The position numbers and the translations under genes were made by a program. A stretch of 64,000 nucleotides of DNA, taken from positions 62,001 to 126,000 of the forward strand of contig CANMDE010000003.1 of assembly GCA_947496535.1 (NCBI GenBank). Reading direction: 5' to 3'. A model generated the notes under the pieces. The model was not told the origin of the DNA, made no database searches, and was given only the letters and a program-made list of their open reading frames with translations. This DNA is from an uncultured Paracoccaceae bacterium (GTDB taxonomy: Bacteria > Pseudomonadota > Alphaproteobacteria > Rhodobacterales > Rhodobacteraceae). Within the stretch, counting starts at the first letter, position 1. Every line of letters begins with the position of its first letter. Below are positions 45,305-54,848 of the stretch, piece by piece.

Positions 45305-45928
45305 ATGTTTTTTGATTTTTCGCTTTACGAGCTGCAATATATCTTTGGGTTGTTATCGATGGGAATATGCGGGGTCGCGTTCATTCCCTATATCGTAGAT
45401 ATCCGCTCTGGGCGCTGCCAGCCACATCGATCCAGTTGGTTAATATGGGCAGTGGTCAGTACATTGGCCTTTCTTTCCCAAGCTTACGAAGGGGCAGATA
45501 AGTCGCTTTTGTTCGCAGGAGTGCAGGCAGTCGGGACTGTTACCATTTTCTTTCTGTCCATCAAGCGCGGTGCCGGAGTTGTTTTGAATAGCTATGGCAC
45601 TATTCGCCTGATCATTGTCGGTGCAGGTTTGCTTTTGTCGTTTGTCTTTCGTTCCGCAGGTTTCACAGTCGGCACTTGTATATTGATTGGGTCGATCGCT
45701 GGCAGCGTGACGGTCAGCAAAGCCTTTGCTTATCCGCAAAGCGAGACGATGCTGAAATGGGGGTTGCAACTTGTGGCCGCGATCTTCGCCATACTGTCTA
45801 TCGGGCGCCTTGATTGGATGCTGATTGCCATTCCGCTGTACTTGGCGGCATTAAATGCGGCAGTCATCGTAGCCATGTTGCTGGGGCGATTTAGTGCAAG
45901 GCATAAGCAAAGCACTTTCGGGGTGTGA
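45305..45928 (+). CDS. Seven-TM membrane protein of unknown function
   Basis: A 207-residue (or 217 if the TTG at 45275 is used) hydrophobic protein. Seven segments can be picked: near ELQYIFGLLSMGICGVAF, SSWLIWAVVSTLAFLSQAY, LFAGVQAVGTVTIFFLSI, RLIIVGAGLLLSFVF, TCILIGSIAGSVTVS, GLQLVAAIFAILSI and IAIPLYLAALNAAVIVAML. A CQPHRSSWLIW motif after the first segment is reminiscent of PQ-loop-like proteins but too weak to name. Composition is AT-richer than the neighbours. The start codon is uncertain. Confidence 0.6.
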   Translation: MFFDFSLYELQYIFGLLSMGICGVAFIPYIVDIRSGRCQPHRSSWLIWAVVSTLAFLSQAYEGADKSLLFAGVQAVGTVTIFFLSIKRGAGVVLNSYGTIRLIIVGAGLLLSFVFRSAGFTVGTCILIGSIAGSVTVSKAFAYPQSETMLKWGLQLVAAIFAILSIGRLDWMLIAIPLYLAALNAAVIVAMLLGRFSARHKQSTFGV

Positions 45929-45950
45929 AGCTGCAGAATGTGGTCAAAAC

Positions 45951-45980
45951 GCAAAACGCCGCCCCAATTCCGGGCGGCGT
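45951..45980 (-). terminator. Intrinsic terminator of rplS-rpmE
   Basis: On the minus strand, ACGCCGCCC pairs with GGGCGGCGT (arms at 45972-45980 and 45956-45964) over a 7-base loop, followed by TTTTGCGTTTTG. It lies about 40 bases after the rpmE stop. Confidence 0.8.
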
Positions 45981-45989
45981 AGCAAAATT

Positions 45990-46014
45990 GTAGGGCGGGT
46001 GAAACCCACGCGGG
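45990..46014. repeat. Small dispersed palindromic repeat, copy 2 (reverse orientation)
   Basis: GTAGGGCGGGTGAAACCCAC is the reverse complement of the GTGGGTTTCACCC(A/G)CCCTAC unit at 62891-62915, with one base difference. It sits between the rpmE stop and its terminator. Confidence 0.7.
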
Positions 46015-46017
46015 TCT

Positions 46018-46239
46018 TTAGAAACCCAGACCTGCATATTTGTTCTTGAACTTGGATACGCGGCCACCGGCATCCATCAGGCGTGTGCCGCCACCGGTCC
46101 ATGCAGGGTGCACGGATGGGTCAATATCAAGCGACATCTGGTCGCCCTCTTTGCCCCAGGTGGATTTCATTTGAACCACTGTGCCATCGGTCATCTTGAC
46201 GTCGATGATGTGATAATCTGGGTGAATATCTTTTTTCAT
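46018..46239 (-). CDS. rpmE: 50S ribosomal protein L31 (zinc-free type)
   Basis: A 73-residue L31 starting [20 protein letters not shown] and ending with [14 protein letters not shown]. It contains no cysteine, so it is the zinc-independent form. It lies 11 bases after rplS with AAGGA before the ATG, and the pair ends at a terminator. Confidence 0.96.
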   Translation of the reverse strand: MKKDIHPDYHIIDVKMTDGTVVQMKSTWGKEGDQMSLDIDPSVHPAWTGGGTRLMDAGGRVSKFKNKYAGLGF

Positions 46240-46250
46240 AACGCCAATCC

Positions 46251-46634
46251 TTACGCTTCAGCGCCCTTTGGGGCCTTGTAGTTGGTGACTTCTGCGATAC
46301 GGGCGGATTTGCCGCGACGCGAACGCAGGTAGTAAAGTTTTGCACGACGCACGCGACCACGGCGGACCACGGTGATGCTGTCGATGTTGGTGGAATGCAG
46401 TGGGAACACACGTTCCACGCCTTCACCAAAAGAAATTTTGCGAACTGTGAACGATCCGGCGATGCCTTTGCCGTTCTTGCGGGCGATGCAGACGCCTTCG
46501 TAGTTCTGCACACGTGTCCGTGTGCCTTCGGTCACTTTGTAACCGACGCGGATGGTGTCACCCGCTTTGAAATCGGGGATTTCTTTCCCCAGCGCAGCAA
46601 CCTGCTCCGCTTCGAGTTTTGCGATCAAATCCAT
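46251..46634 (-). CDS. rplS: 50S ribosomal protein L19
   Basis: A 127-residue L19 of the bridge region between subunits: [32 protein letters not shown], then [20 protein letters not shown] and [29 protein letters not shown] lies before the ATG. In most bacteria it follows rpsP-rimM-trmD directly; here those genes are about 12.5 kb away on the same strand, and rplS needs its own promoter. Confidence 0.97.
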   Translation of the reverse strand: MDLIAKLEAEQVAALGKEIPDFKAGDTIRVGYKVTEGTRTRVQNYEGVCIARKNGKGIAGSFTVRKISFGEGVERVFPLHSTNIDSITVVRRGRVRRAKLYYLRSRRGKSARIAEVTNYKAPKGAEA

Positions 46635-47008
46635 TGATCCGCTCCTATATCTATGGCCGGGTGTTGTCCCAACAGCTTTATGCGTGGCGTCAGAGCTCTG
46701 CGTCGTTACCGGGACCGATCATGCGCCCGCCAGAGATGCGTCATCCTTTGTTTTCTTGTGGCTGTCCGGCCTGTCGGGTGAGTTATGTCGCAACGAAGCG
46801 ACGCTCAATATCCAGACGGTTCCATAAACCAGCGCCCGGAATCACCAAGGTGATGCCGAGATGGCTGCGTATAGGCCAAAAGGTGCGCGCCGATCAAGTG
46901 GATTCAGTGGGGATTTGCAGAGGTACCTACGCCGCATTCTTGGCTGATCAATTCGGATGGAGGTCAAATGTTCTCTGAAAGTGGAAAGCTGGCGTTTGCA
47001 GCCCATAG
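46635..47008. other. Intergenic region upstream of rplS
   Basis: About 370 bases between the end of sqdC and the start of rplS. No start codon with ribosome site opens a convincing frame on either strand. The rplS promoter and leader must be here. A minus-strand frame of about 40 codons around 46700-46825 (reading RALVYGTVWILSVASL) looks like a membrane protein fragment without a start codon. Confidence 0.4.
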
Positions 47009-47839
47009 TCAGTTGTTTGCAAGCGTTTCAAGTGTTTCCCGCAGGCCAACCAGTCCGCGGGGGTGCCATCCCAGTTGGCGTAGGCGGGACGTTGTCATGG
47101 CGTTCAGGCATGAAGCATCTTCCCGATCGGGCAGTTGGCCGACAACGCCCGTGATTTCGCTATAGGTCTCAAGAAGCACCCGGCGGTCCAGCGCGAAATC
47201 TGAGAGATTGAAAACCCGTTCGTCAGTCTTTGTATTCAGCAGCAGTGCTACCGCTTTGGCAACATCGTGCGCATGGACCTCTGTGCTGATACGAGGCTCG
47301 ATCTTTTCACCTTGTTGAAATTGGTTGAAAAGATCTGTCCATTTGTGCGGTTTGCCGGGAACCGGGTCGCCGTAAACGCCGGTTATCCGCAAGCTGATGC
47401 CTTGCCCAGCCAAGGCCCGTTCAGCTTTTAGCTTTGCTTTACCATAGAGCGTGTTCGGGCGTGGCTCCATGGCCTCACCCAGTGCGGTGCCGGGTGGATA
47501 GTCGCCGTAAACGGCGCGCGACGATGTAAAGATTACACGCGCATTTGTACTTTGCGCAGCATCAAACAAGCGCAGCGTTCCGTCGAGGTTTTTCCGCAGG
47601 AAACTCGTTGGATCGTCGCCCTCACCACCTCGGTAACGTCCCGGAACGTGGGCAAAGGCGGCATGTATGAGTACATCGACCTGTGGTATTTGCGGTTCAT
47701 CACCCAATGACCAGTCGATATGGGATAAATCTGGCAATGCAGTGCGGCCGAGTGTGATGACCTCATGCCCCCGCGTCGCAAGGTGGCAAGCTATGGGATA
47801 TCCGACAAGGCCGGACGCCCCGGTGATCATGATCCTCAC
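47009..47839 (-). CDS. sqdC: SqdC-like NAD-dependent epimerase/dehydratase (sulfolipid operon)
   Basis: A 276-residue extended short-chain dehydrogenase with the NAD motif ITGASGLVGYPIACHLA, a TSSRAVYGDYPPGT active-site strand and the YxxK pair in TLYGKAKLKAERAL. In Rhodobacter sphaeroides the third gene of sqdB-sqdD-sqdC encodes such a protein needed for sulfolipid synthesis, though its reaction is unclear. The start is a GTG overlapping the sqdD stop (GTGA). The call rests mainly on gene order. Confidence 0.78.
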   Translation of the reverse strand: MRIMITGASGLVGYPIACHLATRGHEVITLGRTALPDLSHIDWSLGDEPQIPQVDVLIHAAFAHVPGRYRGGEGDDPTSFLRKNLDGTLRLFDAAQSTNARVIFTSSRAVYGDYPPGTALGEAMEPRPNTLYGKAKLKAERALAGQGISLRITGVYGDPVPGKPHKWTDLFNQFQQGEKIEPRISTEVHAHDVAKAVALLLNTKTDERVFNLSDFALDRRVLLETYSEITGVVGQLPDREDASCLNAMTTSRLRQLGWHPRGLVGLRETLETLANN

Positions 47840-48690
47840 TTTGGGTCTGCCAGTTCAGAGATCGCAGGCACCGGCCCGTCACCAGCATAGGTTTGCCAAA
47901 GCGAAATCAACGGCGCGAGCGTGTTCGTTTTGGGGTGATCCTTTTGCCAAGGTTTTTCGTATTGGTAGTGGACCACATGGATTGAGGGCCAATGCCAAAG
48001 ATCAGGCATGTTGAACCAGACATATTGCAGCATGTTGAACGTGACAGGCAGCCCGTGCCAGTCAGGAAAGAATTGCTGAAGGAATGTCTGGTCGGTCCGC
48101 TGCCAGAACGCCCCTGGCTGATCCAGTATGTCCAGCATCCGTTCAAAGGTGCCCTGGTCCGGCCGGGCGGTGAAAACGCCGGAATTCAGTCGATGGAAAT
48201 CACTCAGGCTTTCGTAAACATTGGGGGCCGCCGAAAACTCCGGGTAGTCGAACAAGCGGTCGCAGGATTGCAGGACAAGGGTGTCTGCATCCAGAAATAC
48301 CACGCGGTCATAGTCCAATTGCCAGAGCCGAAGCTTGGCAAAATTGTCCAAGGGTGTGTGGAAGGCCGGTTTGTTTCCCTTCTTAAACGGCGCCTTGGAA
48401 TGAATTTGGGACCGGGCGTGGGCCGCGTTGAACGCATCGCATGTTGGTAACAGGTCAATGGCCACCAGCCGCGCGCCCAGCATCCGAAGCGGCTCAAGGG
48501 CGCCGTCTGGCACACCCCCGGTGTGGAGTACGACTAGGTCGGCCTTGGTGTCCGACAGCGTTAAAGACCGCAGTAGTGCCTTGGCCCCAAGTGCAAAATC
48601 GTCATTTGTCACCAAGGTTACATAGGCACAGTCGCTGTTTGGCGGCCTTTCGGCACAGATGCCATTCACGAGACCGATCGCAGCCCGCAC
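47836..48690 (-). CDS. sqdD: SqdD-like glycosyltransferase (GT8) for sulfoquinovosyl lipid
   Basis: A 284-residue glycogenin-like GT8 enzyme. It opens AYVTLVTNDDFALGAKALLRSL, has the DxD metal site in VVFLDADTLVL, and ends with VHYQYEKPWQKDHP. In R. sphaeroides SqdD acts after SqdB to transfer sulfoquinovose. Start is either GTG 48690 or GTG 48669, both inside the end of sqdB; neither has a well-spaced ribosome site, suggesting translational coupling. The operon order B-D-C is the main support for the specific name. Confidence 0.8.
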   Translation of the reverse strand: MRAAIGLVNGICAERPPNSDCAYVTLVTNDDFALGAKALLRSLTLSDTKADLVVLHTGGVPDGALEPLRMLGARLVAIDLLPTCDAFNAAHARSQIHSKAPFKKGNKPAFHTPLDNFAKLRLWQLDYDRVVFLDADTLVLQSCDRLFDYPEFSAAPNVYESLSDFHRLNSGVFTARPDQGTFERMLDILDQPGAFWQRTDQTFLQQFFPDWHGLPVTFNMLQYVWFNMPDLWHWPSIHVVHYQYEKPWQKDHPKTNTLAPLISLWQTYAGDGPVPAISELADPK

Positions 48691-49886
48691 CCCTCGGGGT
48701 CGTGTTCGACCTTTTGACCCAAGTCGCGGGTCCAGGCGGAAACGGCAGGTACCCTACTGCGATCAATGCGATGTGCGAATTTACGCGCTACATCGACCAC
48801 TTCACCCAGCAAGCCATTGGCGAGGGTCGTGGGGTCCAGACCCAGTTTGAGGAACTGATCATTCCGCACCACCAGATCATTCTCTTCGGCCTCTTTCCGC
48901 GGGTTTGGCAGATAGGCGATCTTGGCCCCCGTCAACCCTGCAACCATTTCGGCCAGATCGCGCACGCGGTGCGTTTCGGTCATCTGGTTAAAGATATGCA
49001 CCCGGTTGCCTGCATCCGGTGCGTCCTGAAGTGCAAGGTCGATGCAGCGCACGCTGTCCTGAATGTGGATGAATGCACGGGTCTGCCCACCGGTTCCATG
49101 AACCGTGAGCGGATAGTCTATGGCGGCCTGAATAAGGAAGCGGTTCAGAACTGTACCGTAGTCGCCATCATAATCGAAACGGTTGATCAACTGGTCATGC
49201 CGCCGTGTCTGTTCGGTATGTGTCCCCCAGACGATCCCTTGGTGCAGGTCAGTGATCCGCAGCCCGTCATTCTGGGCGTAAAACTGGAACAGGATTTGAT
49301 CCAGACTTTTGGTCATGTGATAGACCGAGCCGGGGCGCGTGGGATAAAGGATTTCCTGCTGAACTTTTTCACCATCCAGCCGTTCAATATCGACGTTGAG
49401 GTAGCCCTCTGGAATGGCCGCGCCAACGCTGGAGTAGCCGTAGACGCCCATAGTCCCAAGGTGCACCAGATGCGCATCAATCCCTGTCTCAACCAAAGCG
49501 GCAAGTAGGTTGTGTGTCCCGCTGACGTTGTTGTTGACCGTGTAGGTCTTGTGCCGGTCGGTTTTCATCGAATAGGGCGCGGCGCGCTGTTCGGCGAAAT
49601 GGATAATCGCGTCAGGCGCATAATCGGCCAACCAGCGTTTCAGCATCTCGTATTCTTTGGCGATATCGAGAAGGTGGAAATGGATACGCCGCCCGGTCAC
49701 TTCGTGCCAGATACGGCAGCGTTCCTGGATTGAATCCATCGGGGTCAGCGATTGCACCCCCAGTTCCGTGTCGATCCAGCGTCGGGACAGGTTGTCCACG
49801 ATGTGGACTTCATGGCCAAGATCAGACAGGTGAAGTGTGGTGGGCCACCCAACAAAGCCGTCGCCACCGAGAATAGCAATTTTCAT
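48666..49886 (-). CDS. sqdB: UDP-sulfoquinovose synthase
   Basis: A 406-residue SDR enzyme that makes UDP-sulfoquinovose from UDP-glucose and sulfite for SQDG synthesis. It begins KIAILGGDGFVGWPTTLHLSDLGHEV, has DNLSRRWIDTELGVQSLTPM, FAEQRAAPYSMKTDRHKTYTVNNN, and the long VWGTHTEQTRRHDQLINRFDYDGDYGTVLNRF stretch, all hallmarks of SqdB. ATG 49886 follows GAGAGCAGATCA; the frame continues to 49961 without family sequence. First gene of sqdBDC. Confidence 0.94.
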   Translation of the reverse strand: MKIAILGGDGFVGWPTTLHLSDLGHEVHIVDNLSRRWIDTELGVQSLTPMDSIQERCRIWHEVTGRRIHFHLLDIAKEYEMLKRWLADYAPDAIIHFAEQRAAPYSMKTDRHKTYTVNNNVSGTHNLLAALVETGIDAHLVHLGTMGVYGYSSVGAAIPEGYLNVDIERLDGEKVQQEILYPTRPGSVYHMTKSLDQILFQFYAQNDGLRITDLHQGIVWGTHTEQTRRHDQLINRFDYDGDYGTVLNRFLIQAAIDYPLTVHGTGGQTRAFIHIQDSVRCIDLALQDAPDAGNRVHIFNQMTETHRVRDLAEMVAGLTGAKIAYLPNPRKEAEENDLVVRNDQFLKLGLDPTTLANGLLGEVVDVARKFAHRIDRSRVPAVSAWTRDLGQKVEHDPEGCGLRSVS

Positions 49887-50001
49887 TGATCTGCTCTCTT
49901 TGTTGTTGATCTGCCCATATCTACCAATTGTGAGAGATCTGTGACAGTTGATCGGCGGCACCGACCCGCTTCGACCAAGTTTCCGCCGATCAACCTGTGT
50001 A

Positions 50002-51207
50002 TCAATAAGCTTGCCGTTCGACGATCAAGGCTCCATCATCAAGATCTTCGCTGGGATGTTCAACGACAAGATCGCCAGGCTCAAGCCCTGACAGGACGAC
50101 GGCAAATCTGGTATTGCGTTCGCCAAGTTCAACCTGCACCCGCTCTACCAGATCACCAGTGGCACGGAACACCGCCCAGCCGTCATCGAACCTGAAAGCA
50201 GAGCTGAGCGGGACAACAAGTGCATCGTTTTCTTCATATTCTACGATCCGCAGAAAGACGGCAAAGCCGTGTCCCAGACTTTCCCGGTCTTCTAGCGGCG
50301 ATAGAATTTCAAACACCGCATCGACACGTTGTTCTTCGATCCCGAGCGCGGAAACCTCGGTTCGCGCGGCGGGCTCGATGCGCAGCAGCTGGGCCTCAAG
50401 CGTTGGACCGCCCCATCGTTCGACCTCTGCACGGGCACCATCGGGCAAACGAACGGCGTCCGAAGACAGAAGGTCGGCCACAAGTTCGATATTCGCCGGA
50501 TCACCGACCGACAAAAGGGTCGTTCCCGCAGTCACTGTGCGCGCGCTGACGACGTCGATTTCCAGAACGACGCCAGTCGCAGGCGAGGTGATCTGAACGC
50601 AGCAGGTGGTTTCCGTTGTGTCGGACGACACTTGCACAAGTGCGGCTTCAGCCCGCTGCAAGCCGCTTTCAGCCTGCGTTATGCGCGCTTCGGCAGCATC
50701 AAGTGCAGCGTCGGCGATGGCCAATTGTTGGTGGGCGTCCTCTAGTTGGGTGATCGAGGCGACACCACGCTCGACCAGTTGCTCAACGCGGTTGTATTGC
50801 GAGTTTGCGTAACTCTGATCCTCGGTGGCGCGTGTCATGTCGGTTTGTGCGACATTGAGGTTCGCTTCGGCCTCTCGCACACCCGCTTCGGCCTGCAAGC
50901 GCGTTCGGGTGTCCAAAAGGGCGGGTGACGCGGGTTCCACCAGCGCCAGTACCGTCTTGCCTTCGTCTACAGGGTCGCCGACCTCAACCGGGGTGCGCCG
51001 GGTCGATCCCGATATGGGGGCCGAGACCTCAAATACGTCGGCGACGCGGGTCACACCATCGACATCCACTGTGATCTGGAAGTCCTGTCGGGCGACCTGG
51101 TGCAGATCGACAGGCACGGGCTCTGGTCTGACGGTTACGTAAATCAGGCCTCCGACGACGGCAGCGCCGATCAGGCCAAGCACTATGTTGCGGCTGGTAT
51201 GTGCCAT
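50002..51207 (-). CDS. HlyD/MacA-like periplasmic adaptor of an efflux system
   Basis: A 401-residue membrane-fusion protein with an N-terminal anchor (NIVLGLIGAAVVGGLIYVTV), a lipoyl-like half (VSAPISGSTRRTPVEVGDPVDEGKTVLALVEP), a long coiled-coil hairpin (residues about 105-190) and a CxC pair in ETTCCVQITSPATGVVLEID opening the second lipoyl half. It is the last gene of a flavodoxin-ATPase-permease-adaptor operon. The partner outer-membrane channel is not in the window. Confidence 0.87.
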   Translation of the reverse strand: MAHTSRNIVLGLIGAAVVGGLIYVTVRPEPVPVDLHQVARQDFQITVDVDGVTRVADVFEVSAPISGSTRRTPVEVGDPVDEGKTVLALVEPASPALLDTRTRLQAEAGVREAEANLNVAQTDMTRATEDQSYANSQYNRVEQLVERGVASITQLEDAHQQLAIADAALDAAEARITQAESGLQRAEAALVQVSSDTTETTCCVQITSPATGVVLEIDVVSARTVTAGTTLLSVGDPANIELVADLLSSDAVRLPDGARAEVERWGGPTLEAQLLRIEPAARTEVSALGIEEQRVDAVFEILSPLEDRESLGHGFAVFLRIVEYEENDALVVPLSSAFRFDDGWAVFRATGDLVERVQVELGERNTRFAVVLSGLEPGDLVVEHPSEDLDDGALIVERQAY

Positions 51208-51211
51208 GGGT

Positions 51212-53572
51212 TCACTCTCTGGTTTTCATAACGGAAACAAGGTTCAGATGGTCCAACCGACGGCGGACGATCAGAACCGAAACGAAGGCGGCAGTCAGCA
51301 CGATGAGACTGGCCGAGGAGAAGGTGTCAGGTTTCAGAACCAACGGAATCGCATAAAGATCGCTGGTGAAACTGTCGGTCATCAGCTTGGCGACGCGCCA
51401 GCCAATCCACCAACCGACGGGCTGGGCGATTAGCGCCAGCAACATGATCTCGCCTACAAGGATGTAGCCCACCTCGCCCCGGGTGAAGCCGAGGATACGC
51501 AGGCTGGCGAGTTCGCGCGCCCGTTCCGAAAGCTGGATACGCGCCCCGTTATAGGCCACGCCCACCGTAATGAGGATGCCAAGAATGGCGTAGATCGTGG
51601 TGGTGATGAGGATGTTCTGGCTGACCGTTTCTTCAAAGCCAAGCCGATTTTCGACCATCATCGCCCGTCCGCCAAGACGCGGAAGTTCTTTCAGACTTGC
51701 CTGAAATGCGTCATCTTCTCGGGTGTCCAGTGTGACGTTGATCACCGAAATTTGGGGTGCCTGCTGGAACATGCTGTCGGCTGTGTCCTGATCCATATAG
51801 GCACCAAGGCCCACGTATTGCGTCACCAGCCGTGTGACAGGCAGCGTGAATGTGCCTTTCCGATTACCCAGAAATTCGGCTTCGACCGTGTCGCCCACAT
51901 CAACGTCAAGCTGGTGGGCCAGCCGCTGGGACAACATGATCCCGTTTGGGGGCGCATCCACGATCTGTCCGTCGATGGCGACAATCCGGCTAAGATCATT
52001 TCCGGGGCGTCGTGCCTCGACCACCGCCCGTTTGCTGCGGTGTTCGTTTCGCAGGATCGCGGTAAGATATTGCTGGCCTTCGACTTGTAGAACGCCGGGC
52101 AGTCGTCGGGCTTCCTCCAACGCGCTTTCGGGCATGGCGTCGTTGAAGAACAGAACGGCATGCTGGCGGTTTGACTGATGAAATGCAGAGTCGATGATTA
52201 ATTCGAGCGCGTCAGGAAAGAAGTTCGAAGCCACAAGGATCGACACCGCCAGCGCCATTCCCAGGACGCTCATCGCGGCGCGAAGAGGCCAGCGGATCAG
52301 GCTGCGCAGGATCATCATCGTCGGTTGGCTGACACGTGCGGCGCTTAGGGCGCGATCAAGCCAGTTGCGGTGAAACCGCGGCGGGGCAGGCGGCGACATT
52401 GCCGTTGCCGGCGCAAGCCGGGCCGCAGCCCAGGCAGCACGCGCAGCGCCTGCCGTGGCCGCAATGAACCCGACAAGCCCGGAAACAAGATACGTATTCC
52501 AGGAAACGGCATAGATCAGATAAGGAAATTTCAGGAAATTCGCATAAAGCTGCGACATGCCGTAGCTGAGCCAGCTTCCCATCGCAAAACCAAGCCCGAC
52601 CCCGACTGCCGCTACAAGACCAGCCAACAGCAGGTAGTGAAACAGAATGGCAAGGTCAGAGTAACCAAGCGCCTTCAAGAGCCCAATTTCGGTCCGCTCA
52701 AGTGCGACGATCCTTCCGACAACCATGTTCACCAGAAAGACCGTGATCCCCAGAAAAATCGGCGGCAGGATATAGGCCAGCATTCGAAGCTGGGTGATCT
52801 CGCTTTCGATAAACGCGTCCGAGGTCTGCTGGGTTCGGTCGATTGCGCCCCAACTGCCATATGGTTCCAGAAGCGTATCGACCTGATCGATGACGGTGTC
52901 TGTAGAAAAGCCGGGCCGCAGCTTTATTGATAGATTGTCAAACGCGCCAGTCCGATCCAAGAGTGCGGCCAATGCCCGTTCCGGCATCCAGACGATACCG
53001 TAATCCTCATCGTCCGGGATCAGACTGCCGGGGCCTATCGTGTAGATGAATTCCGGCGATAGCGCCCACCCCGTGACGGTCAATGTGCGCTTGGAGCCGT
53101 TCAAATTGGCGGTAAACTGTGTCCCGGGCCATAGATCGTTCGCTTCGGCAAAGGGGGCGTTCAATACCACTTCATCCGTTGAAAATGGGTCGGGCCAATA
53201 ACCACGTTGCAGGATCGGGACGTTCAGTAGGGGTTCTGAAGCAGGGAAAGACGCGACATATGCGACGGTGGCATCCGATTTGCCCGCGATATCAAGCGTT
53301 GCGTTGGTTGTTACCCGGGCCTCAACCGCCGCGACGCCCTCGATATCTCCGATGACCTCCAGCATCGACTGCGGCACGCTGCGTGCATCGACAAAGATGT
53401 CGGCAAAGCGATTGCGCTCGTAATATGTCTCGCGCGTTTCATCGAGCGCGGCTGACATCCCGAAAGACATCAACAAGACAGCTACCCCCGCGGCAAGGAC
53501 AAGCGATATCGCCAGAAATTGCGCCCAGAGCCGTCGAAAATCGCGCAGAAGCTTTCTGTCGAGTGCCTCCAT
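51212..53572 (-). CDS. MacB-like ABC transporter permease (double FtsX domain)
   Basis: A 786-residue permease. It has an N-terminal TM after KLLRDFRRLWAQFLAISLVLAAG, a periplasmic domain of about 200 residues, a TM cluster (PPIFLGITVFLVNMVVGRIVALERTEIGLLKALG), a second periplasmic domain and a final TM cluster (IYAILGILITVGVAYNGARIQLSERARELASLRILG). The repeated E-x-G-x-L-K/R-I-L-G motif marks the two FtsX domains. ATG 53572 has AGG nearby and lies 5 bases before the ATPase stop region; a TTG at 53584 is an alternative. Confidence 0.88.
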   Translation of the reverse strand: MEALDRKLLRDFRRLWAQFLAISLVLAAGVAVLLMSFGMSAALDETRETYYERNRFADIFVDARSVPQSMLEVIGDIEGVAAVEARVTTNATLDIAGKSDATVAYVASFPASEPLLNVPILQRGYWPDPFSTDEVVLNAPFAEANDLWPGTQFTANLNGSKRTLTVTGWALSPEFIYTIGPGSLIPDDEDYGIVWMPERALAALLDRTGAFDNLSIKLRPGFSTDTVIDQVDTLLEPYGSWGAIDRTQQTSDAFIESEITQLRMLAYILPPIFLGITVFLVNMVVGRIVALERTEIGLLKALGYSDLAILFHYLLLAGLVAAVGVGLGFAMGSWLSYGMSQLYANFLKFPYLIYAVSWNTYLVSGLVGFIAATAGAARAAWAAARLAPATAMSPPAPPRFHRNWLDRALSAARVSQPTMMILRSLIRWPLRAAMSVLGMALAVSILVASNFFPDALELIIDSAFHQSNRQHAVLFFNDAMPESALEEARRLPGVLQVEGQQYLTAILRNEHRSKRAVVEARRPGNDLSRIVAIDGQIVDAPPNGIMLSQRLAHQLDVDVGDTVEAEFLGNRKGTFTLPVTRLVTQYVGLGAYMDQDTADSMFQQAPQISVINVTLDTREDDAFQASLKELPRLGGRAMMVENRLGFEETVSQNILITTTIYAILGILITVGVAYNGARIQLSERARELASLRILGFTRGEVGYILVGEIMLLALIAQPVGWWIGWRVAKLMTDSFTSDLYAIPLVLKPDTFSSASLIVLTAAFVSVLIVRRRLDHLNLVSVMKTRE

Positions 53573-53577
53573 ACCTG

Positions 53578-54297
53578 TCACCAAACGATCTCTGACGGGG
53601 CCAGTCTGGCCTCGTTGATTTCGGTCTTCGCGATCTTGCCGTCCTGAAACCAGATGACGCGATGCGCCATTTTGCGAATCTCGGCGGCATGCGTGATGAC
53701 GATGGTGGATGTGCCAAGGTCTTCGTTAACCTGTTTAAGCACCTCCAGCACTTGAATACCGGTCTTGCTGTCCAGCGCACCGGTCGGTTCGTCGCAAAGC
53801 AACACCTCTGGCCGTTTTGCCACGGCGCGGGCAATGGCGACACGCTGCTGTTCGCCGCCTGACATCTCGGCTGGAAAGTGATCCATCCGATGGAACAGCC
53901 CAACCCGCTCCAACGCTTCTTCAGGGCGCATCGGATGCGGTGCGACATCGGTAACAAGCTGCACATTTTCGCGGGCGGTCAGACTGGGCACCAGATTGTA
54001 GAACTGGAACACAAAACCAACATGGTCGCGGCGAAACCGGGTCAGGCCTCGATCTCTGAGCTTGGTCAGCTCCAGATCACGAAACCAGACTTGACCGTCC
54101 GTTGCGTGATCAAGGCCGCCAAGAATGTTCAGAAGCGTTGATTTGCCGCTGCCCGAAGGCCCCAGCAGCACCGCAAGTTCCCCGCCAAAAAGTTTGAGAT
54201 CGACGCCGGCCAGCGCGAAGACCTTCACCTCTCCGGTATCATAGACCTTGGTAAGATCTTTGGTCCGAAATACGACATCTGATGCGTTAGATTTCAT
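53578..54297 (-). CDS. MacB-like ABC transporter ATP-binding protein
   Basis: A 239-residue ATPase of the LolD/MacB type: Walker [21 protein letters not shown], signature [16 protein letters not shown], Walker [17 protein letters not shown] and the H-loop [12 protein letters not shown]. It overlaps the flavodoxin gene by ATGA and the permease follows directly. The complex should export a substrate from periplasm or inner-membrane outer leaflet with the HlyD adaptor. Confidence 0.92.
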   Translation of the reverse strand: MKSNASDVVFRTKDLTKVYDTGEVKVFALAGVDLKLFGGELAVLLGPSGSGKSTLLNILGGLDHATDGQVWFRDLELTKLRDRGLTRFRRDHVGFVFQFYNLVPSLTARENVQLVTDVAPHPMRPEEALERVGLFHRMDHFPAEMSGGEQQRVAIARAVAKRPEVLLCDEPTGALDSKTGIQVLEVLKQVNEDLGTSTIVITHAAEIRKMAHRVIWFQDGKIAKTEINEARLAPSEIVW

Positions 54298-54800
54298 GTC
54301 ATGGCCCTTGATGCGAGGGGGTCAAGCTCGCTTGCGAACCGGGTTAGTCGGCGTTCCATTTCCGCGCCGCCGTCAATTGTGTTTTCGATATGCACCTTTG
54401 CACTGAGTGGGCGACCAAGGACCTGATCACAAACGGCGAAGATCTTTTCCGGGGGCGACTGGTCGCTGCTTGTCAAAAGCAAACCGACGGCAACATTCAT
54501 ATCCTTGCTTTGTGCAAGCATGCTTCGTAGGGGCGCAGAGGGTTGGCTAGCCCAGACAGGGCCACACAGCGCCAGCCAAGGCCGCTCATCAAGGTTTGTC
54601 GCGTCGTAGAAGAGCTTTGGTTCGCTGCGTTTGTGAATGTCAAAGATGGCCCGAACAATCCAAAGGATCGGTATGCGATAGCGCTTGACGGTCGCAGGGA
54701 TCAGGTCCGCATCGGCAATCCGTGCCAGCGCCTCGGCGGCGCGGCGTGTGTGGCCGGATTTTGAGAAGTACACGACGGCGGGTAATGCGGTGTCGGCCAT
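54294..54800 (-). CDS. Flavodoxin-fold protein leading the efflux operon
   Basis: A 168-residue protein with a flavodoxin phosphate-binding start [20 protein letters not shown], then [19 protein letters not shown], where an FMN-contact W occurs, and a late VHIENTIDG helix. It should bind FMN. It overlaps the ATPase gene (ATGA) and is first in a four-gene operon, so a redox input or reductase role related to the exported substrate is possible but unproven. AAGGAGG lies before the ATG within a possible sequestering hairpin, and an FNR-type box lies further upstream. Confidence 0.82.
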   Translation of the reverse strand: MADTALPAVVYFSKSGHTRRAAEALARIADADLIPATVKRYRIPILWIVRAIFDIHKRSEPKLFYDATNLDERPWLALCGPVWASQPSAPLRSMLAQSKDMNVAVGLLLTSSDQSPPEKIFAVCDQVLGRPLSAKVHIENTIDGGAEMERRLTRFASELDPLASRAMT

Positions 54801-54806
54801 GACGAA

Positions 54807-54834
54807 ACCTCCTTCACGATAAAATGAAGGAAGT
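54807..54834 (-). promoter_or_regulatory. Hairpin covering the Shine-Dalgarno of the flavodoxin gene
   Basis: On the minus strand, ACTTCCTTCA pairs with TGAAGGAGGT (one G-U pair) over an 8-base loop, burying AAGGAGG. It forms in RNA only if transcription starts upstream of about 54834. Confidence 0.5.
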
Positions 54835-54848
54835 CGCGCAAGACGTCA

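Noticed and set aside
48441..49508. Plus-strand ORF of 355 codons over sqdB/sqdD
   Set aside because: Shadow of two well-recognised minus-strand genes.
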